A stretch of DNA of 64,000 nucleotides from Nocardia niigatensis NBRC 100131 (GTDB lineage: Bacteria > Actinomycetota > Actinomycetes > Mycobacteriales > Mycobacteriaceae): the NCBI RefSeq assembly GCF_000308655.1, contig NZ_BAGC01000043.1, positions 310,001-374,000 of the forward strand, read 5' to 3'. This document shows, one piece after another, positions 18,115 through 26,128 of the stretch. Every line of letters begins with the position of its first letter. The first letter of the stretch is position 1. Made by a program: the position numbers and the translations under genes. The notes beneath the pieces were generated by a model. The model made no database searches and was not told the origin of the DNA. It worked only from the letters and a program-made list of their open reading frames with translations.

Positions 18115-18379
18115 TTGCCCGGCCTCCGATCAGCTCCGCGTCGGCGGATTCGATAGCCGCATGGTCACCATGCGAATCAGCAGTGTCGTGGTGTCCGGAT
18201 CCGGTCACCTCGTCGGTCGCGCTCCACAGCACGGGAGGCTGGGTCCACTTCGCACCGAGTTCGTAGTGTTCCGGCTTCTTGCCGGGCAACGGGCTGCCGA
18301 GGAACGACAATCCGGCGATCACCAGATAGATCGCGACCGGGATGCCGACGTAGATCAGCACTGTCTGGAGAATGCTCAC
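18101..18379 (-). CDS. ctaJ: Small membrane protein, probable aa3-type cytochrome oxidase subunit CtaJ
   Basis: This 92-residue protein has a single N-terminal membrane helix (QTVLIYVGIPVAIYLVIAGL), then a short conserved cytoplasmic stretch ELGAKWTQPPVLWSA, and an acidic, His-rich tail. This layout and the WTQPPVLWS-like stretch match CtaJ, an accessory subunit seen in the mycobacterial bcc-aa3 supercomplex. The start is GTG 18379. It overlaps the DUF5130 gene, so the two are translated together. The identification rests on remembered family features rather than a search. Confidence 0.65.
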   Translation of the reverse strand: MSILQTVLIYVGIPVAIYLVIAGLSFLGSPLPGKKPEHYELGAKWTQPPVLWSATDEVTGSGHHDTADSHGDHAAIESADAELIGGRASGKF

Positions 18380-18457
18380 GGCCCAACGGTAGTCGATGCG
18401 TCCGTGACTACTACGACCGGTAAGGGTTAGTGCGGCCGTGTCGTAACAAACCGTCTT

Positions 18458-20089
18458 TCAGACCAGCCAGGCCGTCGAGTTCGCCGGTAGTTCCCACCGC
18501 GCGTCGATCGCCGCGCTCGCCAGCAGCACCTCTCCCACAGGCAGCGGGATCGGGGCGTCGGTGGCATTGAGCACGCACAGCAGACCACCCCCGCGCCGGA
18601 AGGCCAGGCAGCCGGGCGGACTCGCGTACCACTCCAGCTCGAACCCGCCGAATTCCGGACGGACGGCTCGCAATTCGATCGCCATCCGATACAGCGACAG
18701 CATGGAATCCAGACGCTCCAGCTGCGCCTCCACGGTAAGCGCCGCCCACTCCGGCGGCATGGGCAGCCACGGCACACCCGTCGTGAACCCGAACGGCGGC
18801 GCCTCCCCCTCCCACGGCAGCGGCACCCGGCAGCCGTCCCGGCCGCGCTCGGTGTGCCCGGAGCGCTCCCAGGTGGGGTCCTGCAGCGCCGACTCGGGCA
18901 GGTCGTCCACGTTGGCCAGCCCCAATTCGGCTCCGTTGTAGACGAATACGCTGCCCGGCAGCGCCAGTTCCAGCAGGATCATGGCCCGTGCCCGCGCCTG
19001 TCCGACCGAGCCGCCGCCATAGCGGGTGACCTCACGCTCGATGTCGTGGTTGGACAGCGTCCAGGTGGGCGTCGCGCCGACCTCGGCCACCGCGCGCAGC
19101 GAATTGTCCACGGCCGCGCGAATCCGATCCGGATGGAACGGCGTCTGGGCGAGCCGGAAGTTGAAGGCCAGGTGCAGTTCGTCGGACCGGACGTATTCGC
19201 CGAAGCGGGTGTTGTCGTCGACCCACACCTCGCCGATGGCGACCGCGTGCGGATATTCGTCCATCACCTTGCGGATCCGCCGGTGGATATCGTGCGCACC
19301 GGGGTTGTTGAAGCGCGGATCGTCGTCCTCGAGGTGGAGCATCCGGGTGTCGACGCGTGCCATATCGGGCAGGCCCGGCGGTTTCGCCATGCCGTGCGCC
19401 ACGTCGAGCCGGAAGCCGTCCACGCCGCGATCCAGCCAGAACCGCAGGGTCTGTTCGAAATCGGCTGCTACATCGGGGTTTTCCCAGTTCAGGTCGGGTT
19501 GCTCGGCGGCGAAGATGTGCAGGTACCACTGCCCGGGTCTACCGTCCGGTTCGATCACCCGGGTCCAGGCCGGACCACCGAAGATGCTCGGCCAATTGTT
19601 CGGCGGCACAGCGCCGTCCGGGCCGCGGCCGTCCCGGAAGAAATACCGTGCCCGCTCCGCACTCCCCGGCCCCGCCGCCAGCGCGGCCCGGAACCACGGA
19701 TGCTGATCACTGGTGTGATTGGGCACCAGGTCCATCGTCACCCGCATCTGCCGGTCGTGCGCCTCGGCGATGATCTCGTCCAGCGCCTCGAGACCGCCGA
19801 ACAGCGGGTCGATGTCGCGCGGGTCGGACACGTCGTAGCCGCCGTCGGCCATGGGCGAGCGCATCACCGGGCAGATCCACAGCGCGTCCACCCCGAGCAG
19901 TTCGAGATAGCCCAGCCGGTCACGCAATCCACCCAGATCGCCCACGCCGTCACCGCCGGAATCGGCGAAGGAACGCGGATACACCTGGTAGAACACGGCC
20001 GATCGCCACCACGGGGCCGGTCCGGCCCCGCCCCCGGCGACGGCGGAAATGTCTGTCACAGCCGCAATGGTGCCAAAGCCCGGTGACAT
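18458..20089 (-). CDS. aglA: GH13 alpha-glucosidase
   Basis: This 543-residue glycoside hydrolase family 13 enzyme hydrolyses alpha-1,4- or alpha-1,6-glucosidic bonds. GH13 conserved regions in order are DLVPNHTSD, GFRLDVAHG (nucleophile Asp), AIGEVWVDD (acid/base Glu) and TLSNHDIER. It begins WWRSAVFYQVYPRSFADSGG, typical of oligo-1,6-glucosidase/trehalulose-type enzymes. ATG 20089 is used; GTG 20059 is an equally possible start, and neither has a strong ribosome-binding site. It lies 104 bases downstream of glbO on the same strand, as in M. tuberculosis (Rv2470-Rv2471). The function in trehalose or maltose metabolism is not resolved. Confidence 0.88.
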   Translation of the reverse strand: MSPGFGTIAAVTDISAVAGGGAGPAPWWRSAVFYQVYPRSFADSGGDGVGDLGGLRDRLGYLELLGVDALWICPVMRSPMADGGYDVSDPRDIDPLFGGLEALDEIIAEAHDRQMRVTMDLVPNHTSDQHPWFRAALAAGPGSAERARYFFRDGRGPDGAVPPNNWPSIFGGPAWTRVIEPDGRPGQWYLHIFAAEQPDLNWENPDVAADFEQTLRFWLDRGVDGFRLDVAHGMAKPPGLPDMARVDTRMLHLEDDDPRFNNPGAHDIHRRIRKVMDEYPHAVAIGEVWVDDNTRFGEYVRSDELHLAFNFRLAQTPFHPDRIRAAVDNSLRAVAEVGATPTWTLSNHDIEREVTRYGGGSVGQARARAMILLELALPGSVFVYNGAELGLANVDDLPESALQDPTWERSGHTERGRDGCRVPLPWEGEAPPFGFTTGVPWLPMPPEWAALTVEAQLERLDSMLSLYRMAIELRAVRPEFGGFELEWYASPPGCLAFRRGGGLLCVLNATDAPIPLPVGEVLLASAAIDARWELPANSTAWLV

Positions 20090-20193
20090 TCACGGGCGCG
20101 TCGAACGGACTTGTCCAGTTTCAGCAAATAATCAGCGCACATCTGCGGGCCAGCGGAAGCACTGCGGGACACTGCGATTCCTGCGGATCGACC

Positions 20194-20598
20194 TCAAAAA
20201 GGCGAGTTCATGAGCGAATTGGCGGCCATGTCGAAGTACTCGAGCAGTTGCCGCCGGTGCGCGTCGTCGAGCACCTCGGGCTCGATCTCCGCCACCGCGA
20301 TGTGCATGGCGCGCAGCCACGCGTCCCGCTCGATCGGCCCGACCTTGAACGGCACGTGCCGCATCCGCAGGCGCGGATGCCCGCGCTCGTCGGAGTAGGT
20401 CCGCGGCCCGCCCCAGTACTGCTCCAGGAACATCCGCAACCGGCGCTCCGCCGGACCCAGATCCTGCTCCGGATACAGCGGCCGCAACACCTCGTCCTGC
20501 GCCACCTCGCGGTAGAACGCCGCCACCAGCCGATGGAACGTCTTCTCACCGCCCACGGCCTCGTAGAAGGAGATTGCAGTCTGCTCGCCGGAAGTCAC
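20194..20598 (-). CDS. glbO: Truncated hemoglobin, group II (HbO)
   Basis: This oxygen-binding 2-on-2 globin of 134 residues resembles M. tuberculosis HbO. It keeps FYEAVGGEKTFHRLV, the central FLEQYWGGPRTYSDERGHP stretch, LRMRHVPFKVG with the proximal histidine, RDAWLRAMH with the conserved G8 Trp, and the ending MAANSLMNSPF. Start GTG 20598 places the protein at the family N-terminus; an ATG at 20625 would add nine residues. Group II globins are linked to oxygen handling or NO/peroxide detoxification at the membrane. It is upstream of aglA in the same direction. Confidence 0.93.
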   Translation of the reverse strand: MTSGEQTAISFYEAVGGEKTFHRLVAAFYREVAQDEVLRPLYPEQDLGPAERRLRMFLEQYWGGPRTYSDERGHPRLRMRHVPFKVGPIERDAWLRAMHIAVAEIEPEVLDDAHRRQLLEYFDMAANSLMNSPF

Positions 20599-20865
20599 GC
20601 CCCCATTCTGCCGTGTCCGATCCACCCTCCGCTTCGCTCCGGGCGGGTTCGCGGCCCCGGGGTCTCGAACCCGCGGTTGAGCTGCCGAAATTGTGGTTGC
20701 CGACCACCCGCGAACCGAGGCCGGGCGATTGTCACGTCGTGTTCATCCGAATGTGTCTGACAATGTGTCGAAAGAGATGGCATTGGGCGCGATTCCATGG
20801 TCAACTGGGTGGCAGTCTGCCGAGATACCACACAATCGGACGAATACGAAACCGGGGTATGGCCC

Positions 20866-21597
20866 ATGAAGCAGCGGCACGGCGCCCGACACGAGGCGCG
20901 GACCCACCGACAACTCCAGCCCGCCGACGTCCACAATCGTGGGTCGGGGGCTACTCCGCTGCACTTGCTGTCCGAATATTCTCATTCCGAGCATCACCCG
21001 GGCGCTCATCCCGAGCCCGCCCATCCGGGCGACCACCGCGAGCATTCGCATCATCCGCCCACCGCAGCACCCGTTCCCGCCTGGGCCAAACGCCGTGTGC
21101 TGCTGCTGAACGCCACGTACGAGCCGCTCACCGCCCTGTCCGCACGTCGCGCCATCGTGCTGCTGATCTGCGACAAGGCCGACACCGTGCACGACAACCC
21201 AGAGGGTCCGGTCGTGCATTCCGCCGGCACCGCGGTGGCGCTCCCTTCGGTCATCCGACTACGCAACTACGTGCGCGTCCCGTACCGGGCACGGGTACCC
21301 ATGACCCGAGCCGCCCTCATGCATCGAGACCGCTACCGCTGCGCCTACTGCGGCGGCAAGGCGGAAACCATCGATCACGTCATTCCGCGCAGCCGCGGCG
21401 GCGCCCACTCGTGGGAGAACTGCGTCGCCTCCTGCGCACCCTGCAATCACCGCAAGGCCGATAAACTCCTGAGCGAACTCGGCTGGGTGCTGCACCATCC
21501 GATGGTCGCCCCCAAGGGCCCGCACTGGCGTTTGCTGTCGGCCAGCTCGGAGCTGGACCCGACCTGGTTGCAGTACCTGGGCGAGGGCGCGGCCTGA
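20866..21597 (+). CDS. HNH endonuclease-domain protein with His-rich N-terminus
   Basis: This protein of 243 residues has a low-complexity His/Pro-rich segment (residues about 30-65, for example EYSHSEHHPGAHPEPAHPGD). A conserved region follows (RRVLLLNATYEPLTALSARRA), then an HNH domain with CAYCGGKAETIDHVIPRSRGG and CAPCNHRK, giving a CxxC...CxxC zinc site around the DH catalytic pair. The start is uncertain: ATG 20866 is preferred, while ATG 20797 would add 23 residues. This subgroup is widespread and chromosomal in Actinobacteria and has no known mobile element nearby. A similar gene lies near glbO in mycobacteria. The role is unknown. Confidence 0.85.
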   Translation: MKQRHGARHEARTHRQLQPADVHNRGSGATPLHLLSEYSHSEHHPGAHPEPAHPGDHREHSHHPPTAAPVPAWAKRRVLLLNATYEPLTALSARRAIVLLICDKADTVHDNPEGPVVHSAGTAVALPSVIRLRNYVRVPYRARVPMTRAALMHRDRYRCAYCGGKAETIDHVIPRSRGGAHSWENCVASCAPCNHRKADKLLSELGWVLHHPMVAPKGPHWRLLSASSELDPTWLQYLGEGAA

Positions 21598-21601
21598 CGG
21601 G

Positions 21602-22057
21602 TCACTCCCCGGTCGGCAGACCGGCGTCGGCGGCCAGTACGCCGAGCACGTGCAGAAAAGCAGTGCGCTCCTTGGCCGTCAACCCGGCGGTGAGTTCCTC
21701 GTCGAGTTCCCGCGCGGCCTTTTCACACGCCGCCAGCAGCGCGTTGCCCTGCCCGGTGAGCGTCAGCACCTGTCGCCGCCGGTCACCGGGATCGCGCACG
21801 CGCTCGATCGCGCCGAGGCGTTCCAGATGATCGGCCAGCGCCACCACCAGGCTCGGGGCGACACCGAGCCGGCCCGCCAATTCCTGCTGTGACGCGGCCT
21901 CGCCGTGGCTGAGCGCGGTCAGCAGCCCGGCGTGCTTGGGCTTCAGATCGAGGGTTTCGATGCGCGCGGCGAAGCGGTCGGCGACCACCGAACCCACCGT
22001 GCCGAGCCGGAAAGCGACGGTTCTCGGGAGTCCGGTCGGCTCCTTGACATCGTTCAC
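21602..22057 (-). CDS. MarR-family transcriptional regulator
   Basis: This 151-residue winged-helix regulator shows QQELAGRLGVAPSLVVALADHLERLGAIER as helix-turn-helix and RDPGDRRRQVLTLTGQG as the wing with the usual DxRxR basic turn. The start is GTG 22057. It is divergent from the DUF4267-like gene across 61 bases containing an exact inverted repeat, so it probably represses that gene and itself. The ligand is unknown. It is convergent with the HNH gene, the stops lying 4 bases apart. Confidence 0.88.
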   Translation of the reverse strand: MNDVKEPTGLPRTVAFRLGTVGSVVADRFAARIETLDLKPKHAGLLTALSHGEAASQQELAGRLGVAPSLVVALADHLERLGAIERVRDPGDRRRQVLTLTGQGNALLAACEKAARELDEELTAGLTAKERTAFLHVLGVLAADAGLPTGE

Positions 22058-22083
22058 GGGTCAGATGATACTTCCATCAAAAC

Positions 22084-22100
22084 CATTCAGACTATGAATG
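22084..22100. promoter_or_regulatory. Candidate MarR operator
   Basis: The exact inverted repeat CATTCA-GACTA-TGAATG lies midway in the divergent MarR/DUF4267 region, which is unusually AT-rich. The size and position fit a MarR dimer site. Confidence 0.5.
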
Positions 22101-22118
22101 ATTTATGGAGTGAAGTAA

Positions 22119-22481
22119 ATGGACGCTTACACCGGAATCGCCCTCGCGAACGCGGCGGTCGCCCTGATCTCGGGAATCTCCAGCGTGGTCGGCATGGCGC
22201 GGCCCGCCATGGCAGTGCCGGACGGTGGCCAGATCACCGCTGGCACAACATTTTTCGCCTACGCGTACGGGGCACGGGCGGTGCCGCTGAGCATCGTGCT
22301 GCTGATCCTGCTCGCAGCCGGGGCCCGCGGCGCACTGGCGCCGATCCTGGTGGTGGCCGGGCTGGCACAGCTCGGGGACGCGGGTATCGGTGCGGGACGG
22401 CGCAATTGGCCGATGGCGGTCACCTGCGTCGGACTGGCGGCGGTGCACCTGCTGTCCGCCCGGTGGATCGCCGGGCAGTGA
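22119..22481 (+). CDS. Small membrane protein, DUF4267-like
   Basis: This 120-residue protein has four hydrophobic segments (ALANAAVALISGISSVVG, GARAVPLSIVLLILLAAG, LAPILVVAGLAQLGDAG, AVTCVGLAAVHLLSA) and short loops. It resembles DUF4267 proteins, which are often controlled by an adjacent MarR or TetR gene. The function is unknown. It begins 62 bases from the divergent MarR gene and ends 31 bases before the stop of the XRE-cupin gene. Confidence 0.72.
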   Translation: MDAYTGIALANAAVALISGISSVVGMARPAMAVPDGGQITAGTTFFAYAYGARAVPLSIVLLILLAAGARGALAPILVVAGLAQLGDAGIGAGRRNWPMAVTCVGLAAVHLLSARWIAGQ

Positions 22482-22511
22482 GAGCTGCCGCGCCGCAGCC
22501 GGATTCGCGAA

Positions 22512-23105
22512 TCAGCTGTATTCGCTGACGAGTATTCCCCAGGTGCCCGGCTCCAGCGCCTCGAAGACGTGGGGCATATCGCCGGGGTAGCAGATGTAGT
22601 CGCCGGGCGCGAGTTCGACCGGAGTGTCGGCGGGACCGACCTTGGCGCGGCCCACGCACAGGACGACATGTTCGACGACACCCCGGGTGTGGGGATCGGA
22701 CTCACGGGGATGACCGGGCTCCGCGGTCAGGCGGTAGATATCACGGCGGACCGCGGGCGGGGAGGCGGCCAGCAGCGCGATGCGGTACTCGGACCGACCG
22801 GAGGCGAGGACCGGCGCTTCGCCGGCGCGAATGACCTGAACCTGCGGACTCGGCGGGTCCAGCAGCCGGGAGAACTGGATGTCCAGGGCGATGCAGAGCG
22901 CCCACAGGGTTTCGATGCTGGGGTTGCCCGATCCCGATTCCAGTTGGGACAGAGTCGATTTGGCGATCCCCGCACGGCGGGCGACCTCGGTCAGGGAGAG
23001 CCCGGAGCGGGCCCGTTCCCGGCGCAGCGCGGCGGCGATGGTCTCCTGCGGAGACTCGGATGCCTCCTGCGGAGAAAGGGGCGCGGGGCTGTCTGACGGG
23101 GTCAT
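22512..23105 (-). CDS. XRE-family regulator with C-terminal cupin domain
   Basis: This 197-residue regulator has a helix-turn-helix at about residues 25-80 (SLTEVARRAGIAKSTLSQLE) and a cupin fold at about 115-197 that includes HTRGVVEHVVLCVGRA and ELAPGDYICYPGDMPHVFEA. The cupin probably senses a small ligand. ATG 23105 is chosen; the frame is open upstream but enters the azlC promoter. It is divergent from azlCD. Similar XRE-cupin regulators commonly control adjacent AzlCD exporters. Confidence 0.9.
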   Translation of the reverse strand: MTPSDSPAPLSPQEASESPQETIAAALRRERARSGLSLTEVARRAGIAKSTLSQLESGSGNPSIETLWALCIALDIQFSRLLDPPSPQVQVIRAGEAPVLASGRSEYRIALLAASPPAVRRDIYRLTAEPGHPRESDPHTRGVVEHVVLCVGRAKVGPADTPVELAPGDYICYPGDMPHVFEALEPGTWGILVSEYS

Positions 23106-23140
23106 GATGGGTTCACAGTACCGGGATATCGGGGCGCCCT

Positions 23141-23177
23141 TTGACGAACCCAACCCGATGTGTTCATTATAGAAAAC
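23141..23177 (+). promoter_or_regulatory. Probable azlC promoter giving a leaderless transcript
   Basis: TTGACG (23141-23146) and CATTAT (23165-23170) with 18-base spacing form a good sigma-70-type promoter. Transcription would begin near 23177-23178, at or next to the ATG at 23178. No ribosome-binding site precedes that ATG, which fits leaderless initiation. Confidence 0.55.
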
Positions 23178-23969
23178 ATGCGTTCGGCATGGCGAACACT
23201 CGATCGGGGTGTGCACACAGGAATCGCGGCTATCTGCCTCGCGGTCGCCGTGATCGGGGTGTCCTACGGCGCCACCGCCGTCACCTCCGGATTGCCCGGC
23301 TGGCTACCGGTGCTCCTGAGCATGGCCGTCGTGGCCGGTGGGTCGGAATTCGTCTTCATCGGCATCCTCACCGCCGGTGGTGGACTGGTCACGGCCGTGC
23401 TGGCCGGGCTGCTGGTGAACGTCCGGCACCTGCCCTACGGGCTGTCCGTCCCGGATGTGGTCGGCACCGGCTGGCGGCGGCTGCTCGGCACGCATGTCAT
23501 GAACGACGAGTCGGTGGCCATGGCCATGGCCCAGCCGGACCGGGATCGGCGGCGAGCCGCCTACTGGGTGTGCGGGCTCGCGGTGCTGGCCGCCTGGCCG
23601 CTCGGCGCGGCCGTCGGCGCGATCCTCGGCGCGGTGGTGCCCGACCCCAATATGTTCGGGCTGGACGCCGTTTTCCCGGCCGTGCTGTTCTCGCTGGTGC
23701 TGCCCGCTCTGCGCGAACCCCTTACCCGCACAGCCGCTCTGGCGGGTGCGGTGGTCGCGGCGGCGACCACGCCGTTCCTGGGCGCCGGGCTACCGGTGCT
23801 GCTCGCCCTCGCCGCGGTCCTGCTGGTCGTCCGGCGGGCCGGGAAGCCGGATGCCGACCCGACCATGGCGACCGGCGGTCCGGTCGCGGGTATCGGCGAC
23901 ACTGCCGAGTGCGTCGTGAGCCACGCCGCAGGCATCGAAATCACTACCGCTACAGCTGGTTCCGTCTGA
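23178..23969 (+). CDS. azlC: AzlC-family branched-chain amino acid exporter subunit
   Basis: AzlC is the large membrane subunit of the AzlCD branched-chain amino acid exporter (BrnFE type). The protein of 263 residues has an N-terminal GIAAICLAVAVIGVSYGATA, the family stretch FVFIGILTAGGG, LLVNVRHLPYGL, and THVMNDESVAM, then several more membrane segments. ATG 23178 is preferred to GTG 23160 because the likely transcription start coincides with it. The last 40 residues are hydrophilic. It precedes azlD by 43 bases. Confidence 0.9.
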   Translation: MRSAWRTLDRGVHTGIAAICLAVAVIGVSYGATAVTSGLPGWLPVLLSMAVVAGGSEFVFIGILTAGGGLVTAVLAGLLVNVRHLPYGLSVPDVVGTGWRRLLGTHVMNDESVAMAMAQPDRDRRRAAYWVCGLAVLAAWPLGAAVGAILGAVVPDPNMFGLDAVFPAVLFSLVLPALREPLTRTAALAGAVVAAATTPFLGAGLPVLLALAAVLLVVRRAGKPDADPTMATGGPVAGIGDTAECVVSHAAGIEITTATAGSV

Positions 23970-24012
23970 TGCGGACCGCTCTGCGCCGATCGAATTCCCG
24001 AGGTACGGGCCG

Positions 24013-24330
24013 ATGACCAAGACGCTGTTGCTCGGCGCCATGGCGTTGGCCATGGGCACCTTCGCATTCCGATTCGCCGGGCCGTTGTTGCGGAGCCGGG
24101 TCAAGATTTCGCAGCGCACGATCCGGCTGCTGGAGATCGCGTCGATCGTGTTGCTCACCGCGCTGGCGGTCACCACGCTGGTGCCCACCGGCAGCGGCCA
24201 ATTCGGGTGGGCGCTGCCCGCGGGTGTGCTGGTCGCCGCGGGGCTGGCGTGGAAGCGTGCGCCGCTGCTCGTGGTGATTGTCTCCGCGGCGGTGGTCACG
24301 GCGGGGCTGCGCATGTTCGGCGTGCACTGA
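24013..24330 (+). CDS. azlD: AzlD-family branched-chain amino acid exporter subunit
   Basis: This small partner of AzlC has 105 residues and four membrane segments. It includes GTFAFRFAGPLLRSRVKIS and the family-typical segment IVLLTALAVTTLVP. It follows azlC in the same direction and is probably co-transcribed and co-regulated by the XRE-cupin protein. It converges with the dienelactone hydrolase gene. Confidence 0.88.
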   Translation: MTKTLLLGAMALAMGTFAFRFAGPLLRSRVKISQRTIRLLEIASIVLLTALAVTTLVPTGSGQFGWALPAGVLVAAGLAWKRAPLLVVIVSAAVVTAGLRMFGVH

Positions 24331-24382
24331 CGAACGGGCTTCCCGGGGTGTACCGAGGCGCGCCCCGCACTGACCGAATTCG

Positions 24383-25111
24383 CTAGCCGTGCAGCAGATC
24401 CGCGAGTCGGGCCCAGGAATCCTCGGCGGCCTCGGGCCGGTACCAATCGCGGCCCGGGAAGAGGAAGCCGTGCGGGGCGTCGTCGTAGACCACGATCTCG
24501 TGCTGGACGTTGCCGGCGGTCAATGCCTCCTCCAGCTCGTCGCGAGCCTCGGAGTCGATCAGCGGATCCTCGCCACCGAAGAACAGCACCACCCGGCCCG
24601 TGATACCGGGGGTGGCTTCGACAGTGGGTTCCGGCGTGGACAGCGGGATATCGGTATTGGTGAGCCAGCCCGGGTAGAACGCGGCGGTGGCGGCCAGCGG
24701 GAGCTGGGTGGCGGCGTAGTAGGCGACGTGGCCGCCCGCGCTGAAGCCGACCATGTTCAGCGAGACCGCGCCGCGGTGGCGCAGTTCGTCGAGACACGCC
24801 GAGACATCGTCGACCACGCCGGGACGGGTCACGGTGCGCAGCAGCTCCAGGCCGCGTTCCCGGTCGACCTGCAGTTCCAGCTCGGCGCGCGGGGCGACGC
24901 GATGGAACAGGTCCGGCAGGACGGCGATGGCGCCCAGGGACGCCAGCCGGTCGACGGCCGCCCGCGCGGTCGCGTGCTGGCCGTAGATCTCGTGTCCCAC
25001 AACGACTCCGGGATACCCACCTGGTTCCGCCGGACGGGCCACATAGGCGCTCATCACGGCATTACCGACCTTCAGGTCGATCCACTCGGTCACGATCGCG
25101 GCATCGCTCAT
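24383..25111 (-). CDS. Dienelactone hydrolase-family alpha/beta hydrolase
   Basis: This 242-residue cytosolic alpha/beta hydrolase resembles carboxymethylenebutenolidase-like proteins. The nucleophile elbow is GFSAGGHVAYYA, with Ser where classic dienelactone hydrolase has Cys. The acid is likely in FFGGEDPLID and the histidine in DDAPHGFLFPGRD. ATG 25111 is used; a GTG at 25147 would add 12 residues. The substrate is unknown. No chlorocatechol genes are near, so a general esterase role is more likely. Confidence 0.85.
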   Translation of the reverse strand: MSDAAIVTEWIDLKVGNAVMSAYVARPAEPGGYPGVVVGHEIYGQHATARAAVDRLASLGAIAVLPDLFHRVAPRAELELQVDRERGLELLRTVTRPGVVDDVSACLDELRHRGAVSLNMVGFSAGGHVAYYAATQLPLAATAAFYPGWLTNTDIPLSTPEPTVEATPGITGRVVLFFGGEDPLIDSEARDELEEALTAGNVQHEIVVYDDAPHGFLFPGRDWYRPEAAEDSWARLADLLHG

Positions 25112-25202
25112 GCCGCCAAGGTAATCGGGGCGACGCGGGGCGACCAATCATTGTGGCTATGTCGGCCATCGCAATTCCGATGGCCGACGGCCGGAGGACG
25201 CC

Positions 25203-25289
25203 TCAGCCACCGACGGCGGGCGCGAAGGCCGGAGCCAGTAGGGCGATACCCAGCGCCACGCCCGCGAGAATGCACCTCAGGATCGTCAT
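25203..25289 (-). CDS. Possible 28-residue small membrane or secreted peptide
   Basis: This short frame reads MTILRCILAGVALGIALLAP and ends FAPAVGG before a TGA. It is almost entirely one hydrophobic segment, like a signal peptide or a tiny membrane peptide. GGGAGGGG lies about 8 bases upstream of the ATG, a strong ribosome-binding site that argues for translation. It is isolated between the dienelactone hydrolase and the Rv2474c-like gene. No family is recognised. Confidence 0.45.
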   Translation of the reverse strand: MTILRCILAGVALGIALLAPAFAPAVGG

Positions 25290-25440
25290 GATGATGGCCC
25301 CTCCCGGTGATCGCGTTCGGCCCGACTCGAAGATATCCGGGCTCGAAAAACGCTACGAGCCAGGATATTCGGTGCCCCATGCGCTGGGGGCGGGTTCGGC
25401 GCCGACCGAGCGGCAGAGCCCTGGTGCCGAACGGACGGCG

Positions 25441-26115
25441 TCAGCCCGCGAGCAACGGCAGGGCGGGACCGCGACGGCGGGCCACCGAACCGTAGCGGGC
25501 GTCCAGGCGCAGCCAGGTGCGGGCCGCGCGCACCCGCACGATCTCGTCCACCGAGATGCGGCGCGAGTCGGTCTTCTCGCCACCGTGCGGAATGAAATCC
25601 ATGGCGGCGAGGGCGAACACCACCCGCATCGGCACCTCGACCCGGTCACCGCCGCCCGACACGGTGAGCACCGTCTGATCCAGCAGGGCCGCCGGCGGAC
25701 CGTGCCGGCCACCGTGCTCCTGCGCCAATTCGGCTCCCCGCTCGGCCAGTTCGACGAGCATGCGGGCGGGCACATCCTCCACGTGGACGAAGCCCGCCTC
25801 CGGCGGCAGCGCCGCACGCCAGGCGGAATCCATGGCGTAGCCGAGGCCGAAGGCGGTGGCTGCGCCGGGCCCGCGCAGCCCGGCGAGGACGGCGTCCGCG
25901 CCGACGGTCACATCGTCCATCCCGAGGTCGGCCACCACGGTCCGCACCGCCAGCGCCTCGAATCCGGTGGTGGCCCAAGCGGACACGTAGCGGTCGCCGC
26001 GCCGGCGCAGCCGGATGACGGCCGCCGGGTCGAGGCGGGTGGCGTGCGAGATGAAGGTGGCCAGGTTCTCGCGTTCCGCGGGATCCGGAACGTGCAGGGT
26101 CAGCTGTCCCGACAA
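25441..26115 (-). CDS. Conserved hypothetical protein downstream of the thioesterase
   Basis: This 224-residue soluble protein of unknown function contains TFISHATRLDPAAVIRLRRR and GYAMDSAWRAALPPEAGFVHV, and ends in an Arg-rich segment RAARTWLRLDARYGSVARRR. I recognise no enzyme motif. It follows the thioesterase by 13 bases on the same strand. The same position in mycobacteria (Rv2474c) holds a conserved hypothetical gene, so it is likely the third gene of a gdh-thioesterase operon. Confidence 0.8.
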   Translation of the reverse strand: MSGQLTLHVPDPAERENLATFISHATRLDPAAVIRLRRRGDRYVSAWATTGFEALAVRTVVADLGMDDVTVGADAVLAGLRGPGAATAFGLGYAMDSAWRAALPPEAGFVHVEDVPARMLVELAERGAELAQEHGGRHGPPAALLDQTVLTVSGGGDRVEVPMRVVFALAAMDFIPHGGEKTDSRRISVDEIVRVRAARTWLRLDARYGSVARRRGPALPLLAG

Positions 26116-26128
26116 CGGTCGTTCTCGG

